From Rutidosis leptorrhynchoides (taxonomy: Eukaryota; Streptophyta; Magnoliopsida; Asterales; Asteraceae), in contig NC_092337.1 in the NCBI RefSeq assembly GCF_046630445.1, positions 365,186,001-365,250,000 on the forward strand: 64,000 nucleotides of DNA, written 5' to 3'. Under the pieces are notes generated by a model. That model did not search any database. It saw only the letters and a program-made list of their open reading frames with translations, and was not told the DNA's origin. Made by a program: the position numbers and the translations under genes. Of the stretch, positions 21,838-32,260 are shown one piece after another (the stretch's first letter is position 1; every line of letters starts with the position of its first letter).

Positions 21838-23911
21838 CTACGGTTGGTAATTTACAATATCCTCAACGGATGAGTTCTCGTCCCTACAGATTTTATCTAG
21901 CTCCTCAAAACTAATCTGGCCGAGAGCTTCATGTGCCCGATGGCAGTCCTGCACACAGGTGGCACTCAAATCAGCTTTCTTCTTCTGGACCGTGTTGCCA
22001 GCTGGCAGGAAACATTGCACCGCCTTCAAAACCTCAAACGTAGTCAACTTCTTAATATCCTCAATAAAGGCATTAAACGGCTGATGAACAATAGATGACT
22101 TAAGGAGTCGGGCAAAAAGCACAGGAATACCATGCTGAAGACGGGTGAGTTCGCCTAACGTGGCCGACACCTTCTCCGATAACTTTTTATTGTCATCAGA
22201 AAGTAAGGAGACTTTCTCCTGTTCTTGGGCAAGAGCAGCCTTCAACGACTCCTGTGCTTCCCGGGAAACACGCAGCTCATTCTGAATAGGCCCCAACACC
22301 TCTGTGGCCGACACCAACTCCCCTTCAAGGCGGGCAATCGTGCCTGAAAATTCCGCCACCCGACGGCTATCATTCTAAAATAGCACACAATGCTCGTGAA
22401 TACGACGAGCATCAGCCTCGCTTCGGTTCAGTTCATCTGCCGCAAGATGCTGAGCAAATACGACGAATTGAGAACGCAAGTGCTGTGCTTGAGTAGCAGA
22501 AAGTGCGGCCAGCGCCTCTTTCAAAGCTGGAAAAGTAATAAAATCAAGATATTCCTTATAAATCGGATAGTCTGGAGCTTCACAGCGGAAAAGATCACGG
22601 AATGGCCCAATATTACAGTCGGGCAGAACATAAACGTTCTGCCCATCACTAGTCGTCAACCGAGGATGACCATCCGAGATCTCTACGACGGGTTCTTTAC
22701 CGGGGCGATGCCCTTGAGCCGACTCTCTCTCAATGGCTGATCTTTTAGTCGCCCGATTCTCCCTAGAAACCAGCTCAAATCCCTCTCGGGGAACAGCCCT
22801 TGTTAGCAACGACACCGAGCGGAAAGACACCTAAACCCCTCAGGAGTCGCCACCGTATTACCTGCACAAAACACGAAAATGATGATATAATCAGCACAAG
22901 ACACAGTTAAGTCAAAGAAAGTAAAGGATCAACGCATACCTTCAGCTGCTGGCTCAATCCGACGCCTAGTACGTCAGATCAGCCCGCCCTTCGAAGAGCC
23001 ACCATTCGAAGACTCCAGATCTTCAGGAGGTGACACCCTGCAATGGCTGGAGGACGCCGGTGTGGTCCCTTTAACCAGTTTATCGGTAAAGACCATGCCA
23101 TCCAGGCTCGTCACCCTCATAACTTCCAACAAGGTCAACTCTGCGCAAATTATAAATTATCATCCTATAAATCATGGTAACATTTAAAAGATGGAAAGCG
23201 TCAAACGGTCAGATACCTCTCCCGCCTCTTCGGGCAACAGGGATTCTATCAGCATGAGTCCAGTTGTTGCTAACATTAGCCATTACCAGCACCTGCTCCT
23301 CATAAGACCGTTGAGGAATCCTCAGGCCCCTCAACTGGTCAACCATCGATTCACCTAGCTCAGAGAGCTGCCTTGGCGGCTGAACAGTCACAGGCCTAAA
23401 CAGATAGAATTGTGCGTTCTTCAATGGAAAGTCAGAACATTTGGCAAAGACAAATGATTGCACCCAATTGTCTGCAATCGCTGGTGCCTTCTCCAGAAAA
23501 TCAATTTCGTCAGTAAATGTGTACCACCCTTTACGATAGGACGATAGCCGAAAAATGCTCCTGAAAATATTCAAGCTTAGGCTCATGCCTAAACCATTGA
23601 AATACATCTCGAACAAAACGATCGCACGAACACCATTCGGATGTAAGCGAGCAACGCTAAGGTTATAGAAATTTAAAACCTTCGTGAAAAAGCGGGTGAA
23701 GGGGTACCTCAAATTTGAAACCTCAAACGGTCTCAAATAGATGGCACAATGATTGGGGGGGGGGGGGGCAGGCGCGCTGCTGTGATCTTGGAATGATCAA
23801 CTCCAAACCTCGCAACTGAGGGCATATGTGACAAATCCTATCGAGATACGCTTCGTCAACGCTGCTAGGTGCACGTAACACATCATGAAGAATGTTAGGT
23901 CTGGGGGCCAT
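21838..23911 (-). pseudogene. Antisense extra ORF of the Tat element ('gypsy-type putative transposase' family)
   Basis: Minus-strand gene-like region between pol and the 3' LTR. The first segment (23911 to about 23217) starts at ATG (MAPRPNILHD) and contains RYPFTRFFTKVLNFYNLSVA and LHPNGVRAIVLFEMYFNG, typical of the domain named 'Transposase (putative) gypsy type', which is known from antisense ORFs of Tat elements. A 14-base G run (23755-23768) sits where the frame shifts. Candidate introns with GT...AG ends lie at 23141-23216 and about 22862-22939. The last segments (22830-22375 and 22374-21838) carry an Arg/Glu-rich part and a long heptad-like coiled coil (RLEGELVSATEV ... LSDDNKKLSEKV), split by a TAG at 22375-22377. 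Function is unknown. The exons do not all join in frame, so the copy is broken. Confidence 0.72.
23755..23768. repeat. Run of 14 G at the antisense-ORF frameshift
   Basis: Homopolymer inside the antisense ORF. Reading before it and after it uses different frames. Length error in sequencing or assembly is possible here. Confidence 0.85.
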
Positions 23912-24022
23912 ACTGCAAAAAGATGAAGGTACAAACCACAGAAGACAAGAAAATCGTTTCTCTGTAATTTACAAAGCAAGTATTATCGAAGGTGGGAAGA
24001 ATGAAATGAAGAGAAACGCCCC

Positions 24023-24030
24023 TTTATATA
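24023..24030 (-). promoter_or_regulatory. TATA box for the antisense ORF
   Basis: TATATAAA on the minus strand, 112 bp upstream of the ATG at 23911 and outside the 3' LTR. It suggests a dedicated antisense promoter. Confidence 0.55.
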
Positions 24031-24197
24031 GGAAAAAGTCCCGCGTGGGACCCATTTAACTCAAAAAAGGGTGCGTTGGAACGCGAGAAGTACTAAGATT
24101 AAGACAGCATGCAACGCGCACTTATTGCACATCGAATCACGTGAATGGGTCATAATAATTTAAGTTTGGCAACGCAACTGTCCCAGCTGACCTTACC

Positions 24198-24211
24198 AAA
24201 CTGGGGGGACT
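24198..24211 (+). promoter_or_regulatory. Polypurine tract of the Tat element
   Basis: AAACTGGGGGGACT directly before the 3' LTR. Confidence 0.75.
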
Positions 24212-25036
24212 TAATGATACGCATAATGATCCGTCTCAAAATAGGCAAGCATCTCGGCAAAAACCATACCCGGCACTAGGCGTCCCGGATTGTCAACTCC
24301 TTTTCGCGTCATCCGTCTGGCATCTTCCCGGATATTCTACCATGACAGATAAATGGCAAGACTAAGAACCTGGATGACAAACACGCAACCGGCACCATAC
24401 AGCCGGTCAAGATAATCATAACTAGGCACCGCAAAACCAGTCATCACAATCATGACCGTGAAGAAACACTTAACAAGTGATCGGCGAGACCTACCCGGCT
24501 AGACTGAGAGCACCGTGATGCCTTAACCGGAATCAACCCGCCGACACAACTGTCTCGGCATTCCAAACCGGCACAAAGACATTCTCCCGGGACAAGCACA
24601 ATGTCCCGGGGGAGAATGCATTGCCACGTCACCTCTCGGGATTGACAAAGTTCGTTACAACCATGAAAGGGACATGTGCCACGTCGGCATTCCCTCCATA
24701 ACATCTATAAATACACAAGTGAGATCTTTCATTTGGACAACACTGGATGCATGAACATTACTCTGCCAAAATCAATTGCAGCAACGTCACTCCAGTTGTT
24801 AACTTAATTCCGATCAATGCTCCGATCACCATCCGAGTTAATCCACACTTAGATATTAACTTATTCGATTCTGATCGAATAAGGTTAATTCAATTGGTTG
24901 TTTTACGCCCTTGGAATTCAGATTTCAAATCGGGGTTTGCACAATTATTAGAGTTAAAACAATCAACCTACTTTTTTTTCTAAATTAAGCATTTAAACCC
25001 GAAATCTAATTACACTTAACGATTTTGGTTTGATCA
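24212..25036 (+). repeat. Tat element 3' LTR
   Basis: 825 bp, against 960 bp for the reassembled 5' LTR. The missing 135 bp lie between two TGCC repeats, which fits a microhomology deletion. It ends TTTGATCA next to GTTGT. Confidence 0.9.
24706..24713 (+). promoter_or_regulatory. TATA box of the Tat 3' LTR
   Basis: TATAAATA, same context as 3988-3995. From here transcription would read out into 25042 onward. Confidence 0.55.
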
Positions 25037-25041
25037 GTTGT

Positions 25042-25638
25042 TTAGGTGTTTTAAAGAAGATAAGGTGACAATTAGATGCTTTAAGCAAAGACCATGGAAG
25101 TCAACGAGTGGAGTCTTAACATTTTGTCTTTATCAGTAAGTCAAAATTTACCAAAATATATGTAGAAAGTAAGAAGTAAAACTGTAAATTAAATTGAGAC
25201 GAGTAAGTAAATCGCGCATATAGTAACGTTTATAAAAAGTAATTACGGCCTTACCTGTTGGCATAAGGCTCGTCCGTCATGGTCAAAATAATTCGTATGC
25301 AGGTGCGAATATATATAGTAAACTACTAGTTAGTATTATTCTTATGTCTAGATTTAGTTCTAGAGTGATGATTTTGGGGGAATAAAACAAGTGGTTGTCG
25401 TTCTTTTTGAATTTGGATGATGCCAATTAAGTTGAGACGTATTAAACGGGTAAGAATGGGAACCACATGAAACTTTTAAAGTGCGTCTTTTATGCGTTTG
25501 AAATGGGTTAAGTGAACGGAGCAGAGTGGGTTAGTCAAGAGTCTTGATAGTGTTGGTCAACGTGGGAAATTTACTAGAAGTAGTTGAAATTTCAATGTTT
25601 TTAGCATAAAAGACTTGGTGATGAAAACAGATTGAGGT
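25042..25638. other. Unassigned flank right of the Tat element
   Basis: AT-rich; no open frame of note and no repeat shared with the rest of the window. It may be old host DNA or an older element. Confidence 0.35.
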
Positions 25639-26539
25639 GGGCCTGTTTATTATTTTTCTCAATAAGTTACATATGGATATGTATGGCAGAATGAATATAT
25701 ATGGCAGTATGTATTAAGTTGTTAATGATATATTGCTGTTTACTTTTGTGCTGAATGAACCATCTGAATTATAGAAAATTACCATTTTAACCTCAAGTTC
25801 TAATAAATATTGTACATGATACTTTTATTAACGTACAAAAATAATTACTACATAAATATATCATTTGTTACATTTTTATAAACTTATATATAACCAAACT
25901 ATCAAAACAAAAGAATAAAAATAATCTAATAATATATCGATTATAGGGTGAGCAAACAAATAATCCTACACACTACATAATTTTTTTTAGCATCGGACCG
26001 TCCATAATTCGATTAAAGGCGGTGAATAAATTATACGAGTACTAGAAAACAAATACACCTGAAGATACCTCTTTTTCTCTTTTAATCAGACCCCCAAAAA
26101 TTTAAAACCTAGAAACGTATTACGCATATTACAAGAGAAATCAACACGCAAAAATTAGCAAAACGTGACCAATTCTTACGTTTAATACTCTGTTTCAATC
26201 GTGTTTCAATCGCTTTAATTTTCTAGCACTTCGTCATCATCGTCACCTGTATTTCCGGTTGACTCAACTACCCTTTATTCTTTCTCATTTATCAATTAGT
26301 TTTTAGTAAAAAAGATGGGGTTAAAATAAAGGATCTCAGTTGAGGTAAAAGGAAATAAAGGGATGGGGTAAATTAGTAAAGAAGATGGCCAGATGGGGAG
26401 GAGTGTGCTTTTTTGGTTGTCCGATTAATGCCTTAGTTTAGTTTGGGTGAATGAAAAAGGCTCAAGTAAACAAACAAGAATGATGACCGAATAAGCATTT
26501 TATCTCATTAATCTCAAAAAGTCCTAAGTAAACAGGCCC
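25639..26539. mobile_element. Possible small hAT-like (non-autonomous) DNA transposon
   Basis: An 11-bp perfect inverted pair, GGGCCTGTTTA at 25639-25649 and TAAACAGGCCC at 26529-26539, encloses 901 bp without an ORF. GGGCCTGTTT is a common start of plant hAT-type elements. I see no matching 8-bp target duplication, so this is tentative. Confidence 0.3.
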
Positions 26540-26561
26540 GTAGATAATAATATACTTGAAA

Positions 26562-26731
26562 ATGATGACCAGTATCTTATTTTTCACTCTCTCTTGTCTA
26601 CCTATCCTTCACTTAGCTATGCATACTTGCCCCAAAAGATTCTTTTGCCCAAATATATCCCCTTTTAACTACCCATTTTACAGAACGTCTGATGATACAT
26701 CATGTGGGTTGATCAAGGTCAACTGTAGTAC
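26562..26731 (+). pseudogene. WAK/LRK10L-type receptor kinase, truncated first exon
   Basis: From the ATG at 26562 the reading has a hydrophobic signal peptide (MMTSILFFTLSCLPILHLAM). A cysteine-rich start of a GUB_WAK_bind domain follows: CPKRFFCPNISPFNYPFYRT, then CGLIKVNCS. In intact proteins this extracellular wall-binding domain continues for more than 100 residues before a second Cys-rich domain, a transmembrane helix and a Ser/Thr kinase. Here the match ends at about 26731, where sequence identical in type to the Tekay-like LTR begins (GATCACAACTCAAAC, also at 28291). The frame runs on for about 19 codons of LTR sequence to a stop at 26787-26789. No kinase exon is visible downstream. 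The start at 26565 is equally possible. Confidence 0.6.
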
Positions 26732-27196
26732 GATCACAACTCAAACTATATATATTATTGTAGAATCAACCTCAACCCTGTATAGCTAACTCCAGCATTA
26801 CTGCATATAGAGTGTCTATGGTTATTCCAAATAATATATATAGATGCTTCGATATGATATGTCAAAACCTTGTATACGTGTCCCGATACGTACTAATTAA
26901 TTCGAATATTATATATTAAAAACTATATATGAAGGATTGGACTGTTAAACTGTGGACTATCGACTGTGGACGAATAATATTGGACAATTAAAATGAATTA
27001 AAATACTAATTATAACATATGAAACTAAATAATTCTTCAAGTTTGCCACTTGATTTCATCCTAAACTTCATTTGTATCTTGACGATTACAATCTGCGTTC
27101 AAACCTTTCGTAATTCTTGAAAACACCTCAATCTAGAGAATGAACCAACCGCACTTCATCTACGGAAGAAAAGATTGATGCATATGGTTATTGATA
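26732..27196 (-). mobile_element. LTR fragment related to the Tekay-like family
   Basis: Positions 26732-26890 align with 28291-28440 and 59015-59160 but are more diverged than those are from each other. The rest, to 27196, resembles LTR sequence but has no second copy in the window. The left edge truncates the receptor exon; the right edge abuts a full LTR end at 27197. Confidence 0.55.
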
Positions 27197-29277
27197 TGTC
27201 CCGTTCTTATTGATTAAAAACGTTCCATATTAATTGATTTCGTTGCGAGGTTTTGACCTCTATATGAGACGTTTTTCAAAGACTGCATTCATTTTTAAAA
27301 CAAACCATAACCTTTATTTCATAAATAAAGGTTTAAAAAGCTTTACATAGATTATCAAATAATGATAATCTAAAATATCCTGTTTACACACGACCATTAC
27401 ATAATGGTTTACAATACAAATATGTTACATCGAAATCAGTTTCTTGAATGCAGTTTTTACACAATATCATACAAACATGGACTCCAAATCTTGTCCTTAT
27501 TTTAGTATGCGACAGCGGAAGCTCTTAGTATTCACCTGAGAATAAACATGCTTTAAACGTCAACAAAAATGTTGGTGAGTTATAGGTTTAACCTATATAT
27601 ATATATCAAATCGTAACAATAGACCACACTATTTCATATTTCAATACACATCCCATACATAGAGATAAAAATCATTCATATGGTGAACACCTGGTAACCG
27701 ACATTAACAAGATGCATATATAAGAATATCCCCATCATTCCGGGACACCCTTCGGATATGATATAAATTTCGAAGTACTAAAGCATCCGATATTTTGAAT
27801 GGGGTTTGTTAGGCCCAATAGATCTATTTTTAGGATTCGCGTCAATTAGGGTGTCTGTTCCCTAATTCTTAGATTACCAGACTTAATAAAAAGGGGCATA
27901 TTCGATTTCGATAATTCAACCATAGAATGTAGTTTCACGTACTTGTGTCTATTTTGTAAATCATTTATAAAACCTGCATGTATTCTCATCCCAAAAATAT
28001 TAGATTTTAAAAGTGGGACTATAACTCACTTTCACAGATTTTTACTTCGTCGGGAAGTAAGACTTAGCCACTGGTTGATTCACGAACCTATAACAATATA
28101 TACATATATATCAAAGTATGTTCAAAATATATTTACAACACTTGTAATATATTTTGATGTTTTAAGTTTATTAAGTCAGCTGTCCTCGTTAGTAACTTAC
28201 AACTAGTTGTCCACAGTTAGATGTAGAAAAATAAATCGATAAATATTATCTTGAATCAATCCACGACCCAGTGTATACGTATCTCAGTATTGATCACAAC
28301 TCAAACTATATATATTTTGGAATCAACCTCAACCCTGTATAGCTAACTCCAACATTCACATATAGAGTGTCTATGGTTGTTCCGAAATATATATAGATGT
28401 GTCGACATGATAGGTCGAAACATTGTATACGTGTCTATGGTATCTCAAGATTACATAATATACAATACAAGTTGATTAAGTTATGGTTGGAATAGATTTG
28501 TTACCAATTTTCACGTAGCTAAAATGAGAAAAATTATCCAATCTTGTTTTACCCATATCTTTTTCATTTTAAATCCGTTTTGAGTGAATCAAATTGCTAT
28601 GGTTTCATATTGAACTGTATTTTATGAATCTAAACAGAAAAAGTATAGGTTTATAGTCGGAAAAATAAGTTACAAGTCATTTTTGTAAAGGTAGTCATTT
28701 CAGTCGAAAGAACGACGTCTAGATGACCATTTTAGAAAACATACTTCCACTTTGAGTTTAACCATAATTTTTGGATATAGTTTCATGTTCATAATAAAAA
28801 TCATTTTCCCAGAATAACAACTTTTAAATCAAAGTTTATCATAGTTTTTAATTAACTAACCCAAAACAGCCCGCGGTGTTACTACGACGGCGTAAATCCG
28901 GTTTTACGGTGTTTTTCGTGTTTCCAGGTTTTAAATCATTAAGTTAGCATATCATATAGATATAGAACATGTGTTTAGTTGATTTTAAAAGTCAAGTTAG
29001 AAGGATTAACTTTTATTTGCGAACAAGTTTAGAATTAACTAAACTATGTTCTAGTGATTACAAGTTTAAACCTTCGAATAAGATAGCTTTATATGTATGA
29101 ATCGAATGATGTTATGAACATCATTACTACCTCAAGTTCCTTGGATAAACCTACTGAAAATGAGAAAAATAGATCTAGCTTCAAAGGATCCTTGGATGGC
29201 TTAAAAGTTCTTGAAGCAGAATCATGACACGAAAACAATTTCAAGTAAGATCATCACTTGAAATTGAATTAAAAACT
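27197..29277 (-). repeat. Tekay-like LTR, minus strand, U3 part missing
   Basis: Starts TGTCCCGTTCTTATT, the reverse complement of the LTR end found at 31294 and 44027. It matches 44027-44847 and 58735-60010 but stops at about 29277, leaving roughly 1.35 kb of the LTR's sense-strand beginning missing. It would be the 3' LTR of a minus-strand element. At 29277 it is joined head to head with a plus-strand LTR piece. Confidence 0.85.
29236..29266. repeat. Inverted repeat near the first palindrome centre
   Basis: CAATTTCAAGT (29236-29246), 9-base loop, ACTTGAAATTG (29256-29266). The larger arms, about 2 kb each, flank it. Confidence 0.85.
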
Positions 29278-31294
29278 TTGCTTCAAGAACTTCGAGCCAT
29301 CCAAGGATCCGTTGAAGCTAGATCCATTTTTCTCTTTTCCAGTAGGTTTATCCAAGGAACTTAAGGTAGTAATGATGTTCATAACATCATTCGATTCATA
29401 CATATAAAGCTATCTTATTCGAAGGTTTAAACTTGTAATCACTAGAACATAGTTTAGTTAATTCTTAACTTGTTCGCAAACAAAAGTTAATCCTTCTAAC
29501 TTGACTTTTAAAATCAACTAAACACATGTTCTATATCTATATGATATGTTAACTTAATGATTTAAAACCAGGAAACACGAAAAACACCATAAAATCGGAT
29601 TTACGCCGTCGTAGTAACACCGCGGGCTGTTTTGGGTTAATTAATTAAAAACTATGATAAACTTTGATTTAAAAGTTGTTATTCTGAGAAAATGATTTTT
29701 ATTATGAACATGAAACTATATCCAAAAATTATGGTTAAACTCAAAGTGGAAGTATGTTTTCTAAAATGGTCATCTAGACGTCGTTCTTTCGACTGAAATG
29801 ACTACCTTTACAAAAATGACTTGTAACTTATTTTTCCGACTATAAACCTATACTTTTTCTGTTTAGATTCATAAAATACAGTTCAATATGAAACCATAGC
29901 AATTTGATTCACTCAAAACGGATTTAAAATGAAAAAGATATGGGTAAAACAAGATTGGATAATTTTTCTCATTTTAGCTACGTGAAAATTGGTAACAAAT
30001 CTATTCCAACCATAACTTAATCAACTTGTATTGTATATTATGTAATCTTGAGATACCATAGACACGTATACAATGTTTCGACCTATCATGTCGACACATC
30101 TATATATATTTCGGAACAACCATAGACACTCTATATGTGAATGTTGGAGTTAGCTATACAAGGTTGAGGTTGATTCCAAAATATATATAGTTTGAGTTGT
30201 GATCAATACTGAGATACGTATACACTGGGTTGTGGATTGATTCAAGATAATATTTATCGATTTATTTCTGTACATCTAACTGTGGACAACTAGTTGTAGG
30301 TTACTAACGAGGACAGCTGACTTAATAAACTTAAAACATCAAAATATATTAGAAGTGTTGTAAATATATTTTGAACATACTTTGATATATATGTATATAT
30401 TGTTATAGGTTCGTGAATCAACCAGTGGCCAAGTCTTACTTCCTGACGAAGTAAAAATCTGTGAAAGTGTGTTATAGTCCCACTTTTAAAATCTAATATT
30501 TTTGGGATGAGAATACATGCAGGTTTTATAAATGATTTACAAAATAGACACAAGTACGTGAAACTACATTCTATGGTTGAATTATTGAAATCAAATATGC
30601 CCCTTTTTATTAAGTCTGGTAATCTAAGAATTATGGAACAGACACCCTAATTGACGCGAATCCTAAAGATAGATCTATTGGGCCTAACAAACCTCATCCA
30701 AAGTACCGGATGCTTTAGTACTTCGAAATTTATATCATATCCGAAGGGTGTCTCGGAATGATGGGGATATTCTTATATATGCATCTTGTTAATGTCGGTT
30801 ACCAGGTGTTCACCATATGAATGATTTTTATCTCTATGTATGGGATGTGTATTGAAATATGAAATCTTGTGGTCTATTGTTATGATTTGATATATATAGG
30901 TTAAACCTATAACTCACCAACATTTTTGTTGATGTTTTAAGCATGTTTATTCTCAGGTGATTATTAAGAGCTTCCGCTGTCGCATACTTAAATAAGGATG
31001 AGATTTGGAGTCCATGCTTGTATGATATTGTGTAAAAACTGCATTCAAGAAACTTATTTTGTTGTAACATATTTGTATTGTAAACCATTATGTAATGGTC
31101 GTGTGTAAACAGGATATTTTAGATTATCATTATTTGATAATCTACGTAAAGCTTTTTAAACCTTTATTGATGAAATAAAGGTTATGGTTTGTTTTAAAAT
31201 GAATGCAGTCTTTGAAAAATGTCTCATATAGAGGTCAAAACCTCGCAACGAAATCAATTAATATGGAACGTTTTTAATCAATAAGAACGGGACA
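29278..31294 (+). repeat. Tekay-like LTR, plus strand, 5'-truncated
   Basis: Runs to AATAAGAACGGGACA at 31294, where a PBS follows. It is the 5' LTR of the plus-strand half-element but lacks the first roughly 1.4 kb, including the TGTAGTGACCC start seen at 61347. Without U3 it probably has no complete promoter. Confidence 0.85.
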
Positions 31295-31301
31295 TTTCAG
31301 T

Positions 31302-31313
31302 TGGTATCCGAGC
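31302..31313 (+). promoter_or_regulatory. Primer binding site, plus-strand half-element
   Basis: TGGTATCCGAGC, a one-base variant of TGGTATCAGAGC (initiator tRNA-Met type), 7 bp after the LTR end. Confidence 0.8.
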
Positions 31314-31508
31314 GTTGGTCTTAGAGAACCAGAATTTTGCATTAGTGTGTCTTATCGAGTTTGTTAGGATGCATTAGTGAGTCTGGACTTCGACCGTGTT
31401 TACTTGAAAAATGATTGCTTAACAAATTTTGTTGGAAACTATATATTTTTAACATGTGAATATTATGTGATATATTAATCTCTTAACACGTTTGATATTA
31501 TGTGATAG

Positions 31509-32123
31509 ATGTCTACCTCTAGAACAAGTCCCATTGACTCACCTAATAATAATGAAGAGTCAAATGTAAATTGGAATGATTCGTGGACTGATTCACAAGT
31601 TCCCGAAGAGGAACCGGAAGAAGAGTCGGAACCGGAAGAAGAATCGGAACCGGAAGAAGAATCGGAACCGGATGAAGAAATAGAACCGGTGGGGGAAATA
31701 ATAAAAAGGTTAAGTAAAAGAAAATCCTCAACCAACCGACCAAGGTTAATTATGGTCAATGGTGTTTCCGCCAAGGAAGCAAAATATTGGGAGGATTACC
31801 AATTCTCCGATGAATCGGATTCCGACGAGAATTCCGATGATGTTATAGAAATTACCCCAACTGAATTTAAAAAGGCAAAAGAAAATAATAAGGGAAAGGG
31901 CATAAAAATAGAGAAATCTAATTCCAACCCCGATGAACTTTATATGTATCGTCAACCCCCGAAGTCCTTAAGTTGTAACAATGACCCGAGAACCTCTAAA
32001 CCACCAGGTTTTTCTAAACCAATGTGGAAAACGACGGCTCGTATTAGGGGAACATCATATATCCCTAGAAACTTGGCAAAACGAACCAAAACCGAAGAAG
32101 AAGAAACAAGCGAGTCGGAATAA
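31509..32123 (+). CDS. Extra ORF 1 of the Tekay-like element: acidic Ser/Glu-rich protein
   Basis: 204 residues from the ATG at 31509, between PBS and gag. Residues 33-60 are a low-complexity run built from EEESEPE units (9-residue period); residues 97-112 are another acidic patch (SDESDSDENSDDVIEI). Between them lies a basic stretch, IKRLSKRKSSTNRPR. The C-terminal third is basic and Pro-rich (KPPGFSKPMWKTTARIRGTSY) and ends EEEETSESE. No domain is recognised. The minus-strand copy at 43212-43811 is also open over its full length, and their length differences are in whole codons, so coding function is plausible. An accessory protein acting in the nucleus or with Gag is only a guess. Confidence 0.7.
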   Translation: MSTSRTSPIDSPNNNEESNVNWNDSWTDSQVPEEEPEEESEPEEESEPEEESEPDEEIEPVGEIIKRLSKRKSSTNRPRLIMVNGVSAKEAKYWEDYQFSDESDSDENSDDVIEITPTEFKKAKENNKGKGIKIEKSNSNPDELYMYRQPPKSLSCNNDPRTSKPPGFSKPMWKTTARIRGTSYIPRNLAKRTKTEEEETSESE

Positions 32124-32260
32124 GATAGTTGTATTCGTGTGGTGTAATATATGTAATATAGTGTGCTTATGCTTTATGATATATGTAAAAATTGCTTGTA
32201 TTAATAAGTATTTTTTTTATGAATCTAACTCTTGTCTATTTTACAGTATAAAAATACAAA

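Larger units (their letters stand above)
3359..25036 (+). mobile_element. Ty3/Gypsy Tat-lineage retrotransposon, degenerate, carrying a nested element
   Basis: Direct LTRs (3359-4059 plus 17241-17499, and 24212-25036) enclose PR-RT-RNase H-second RNase H-integrase in the plus sense and a spliced-looking ORF in antisense. GTTGT is duplicated at 3354-3358 and 25037-25041. The second, archaeal-type RNase H and an antisense extra ORF of the 'gypsy-type putative transposase' family are known marks of the Tat lineage. Most of gag is missing, and pol has one frameshift and several stops, so this copy cannot move on its own. The LTRs begin TAATGATACG rather than TG if this TSD is right. Confidence 0.88.
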
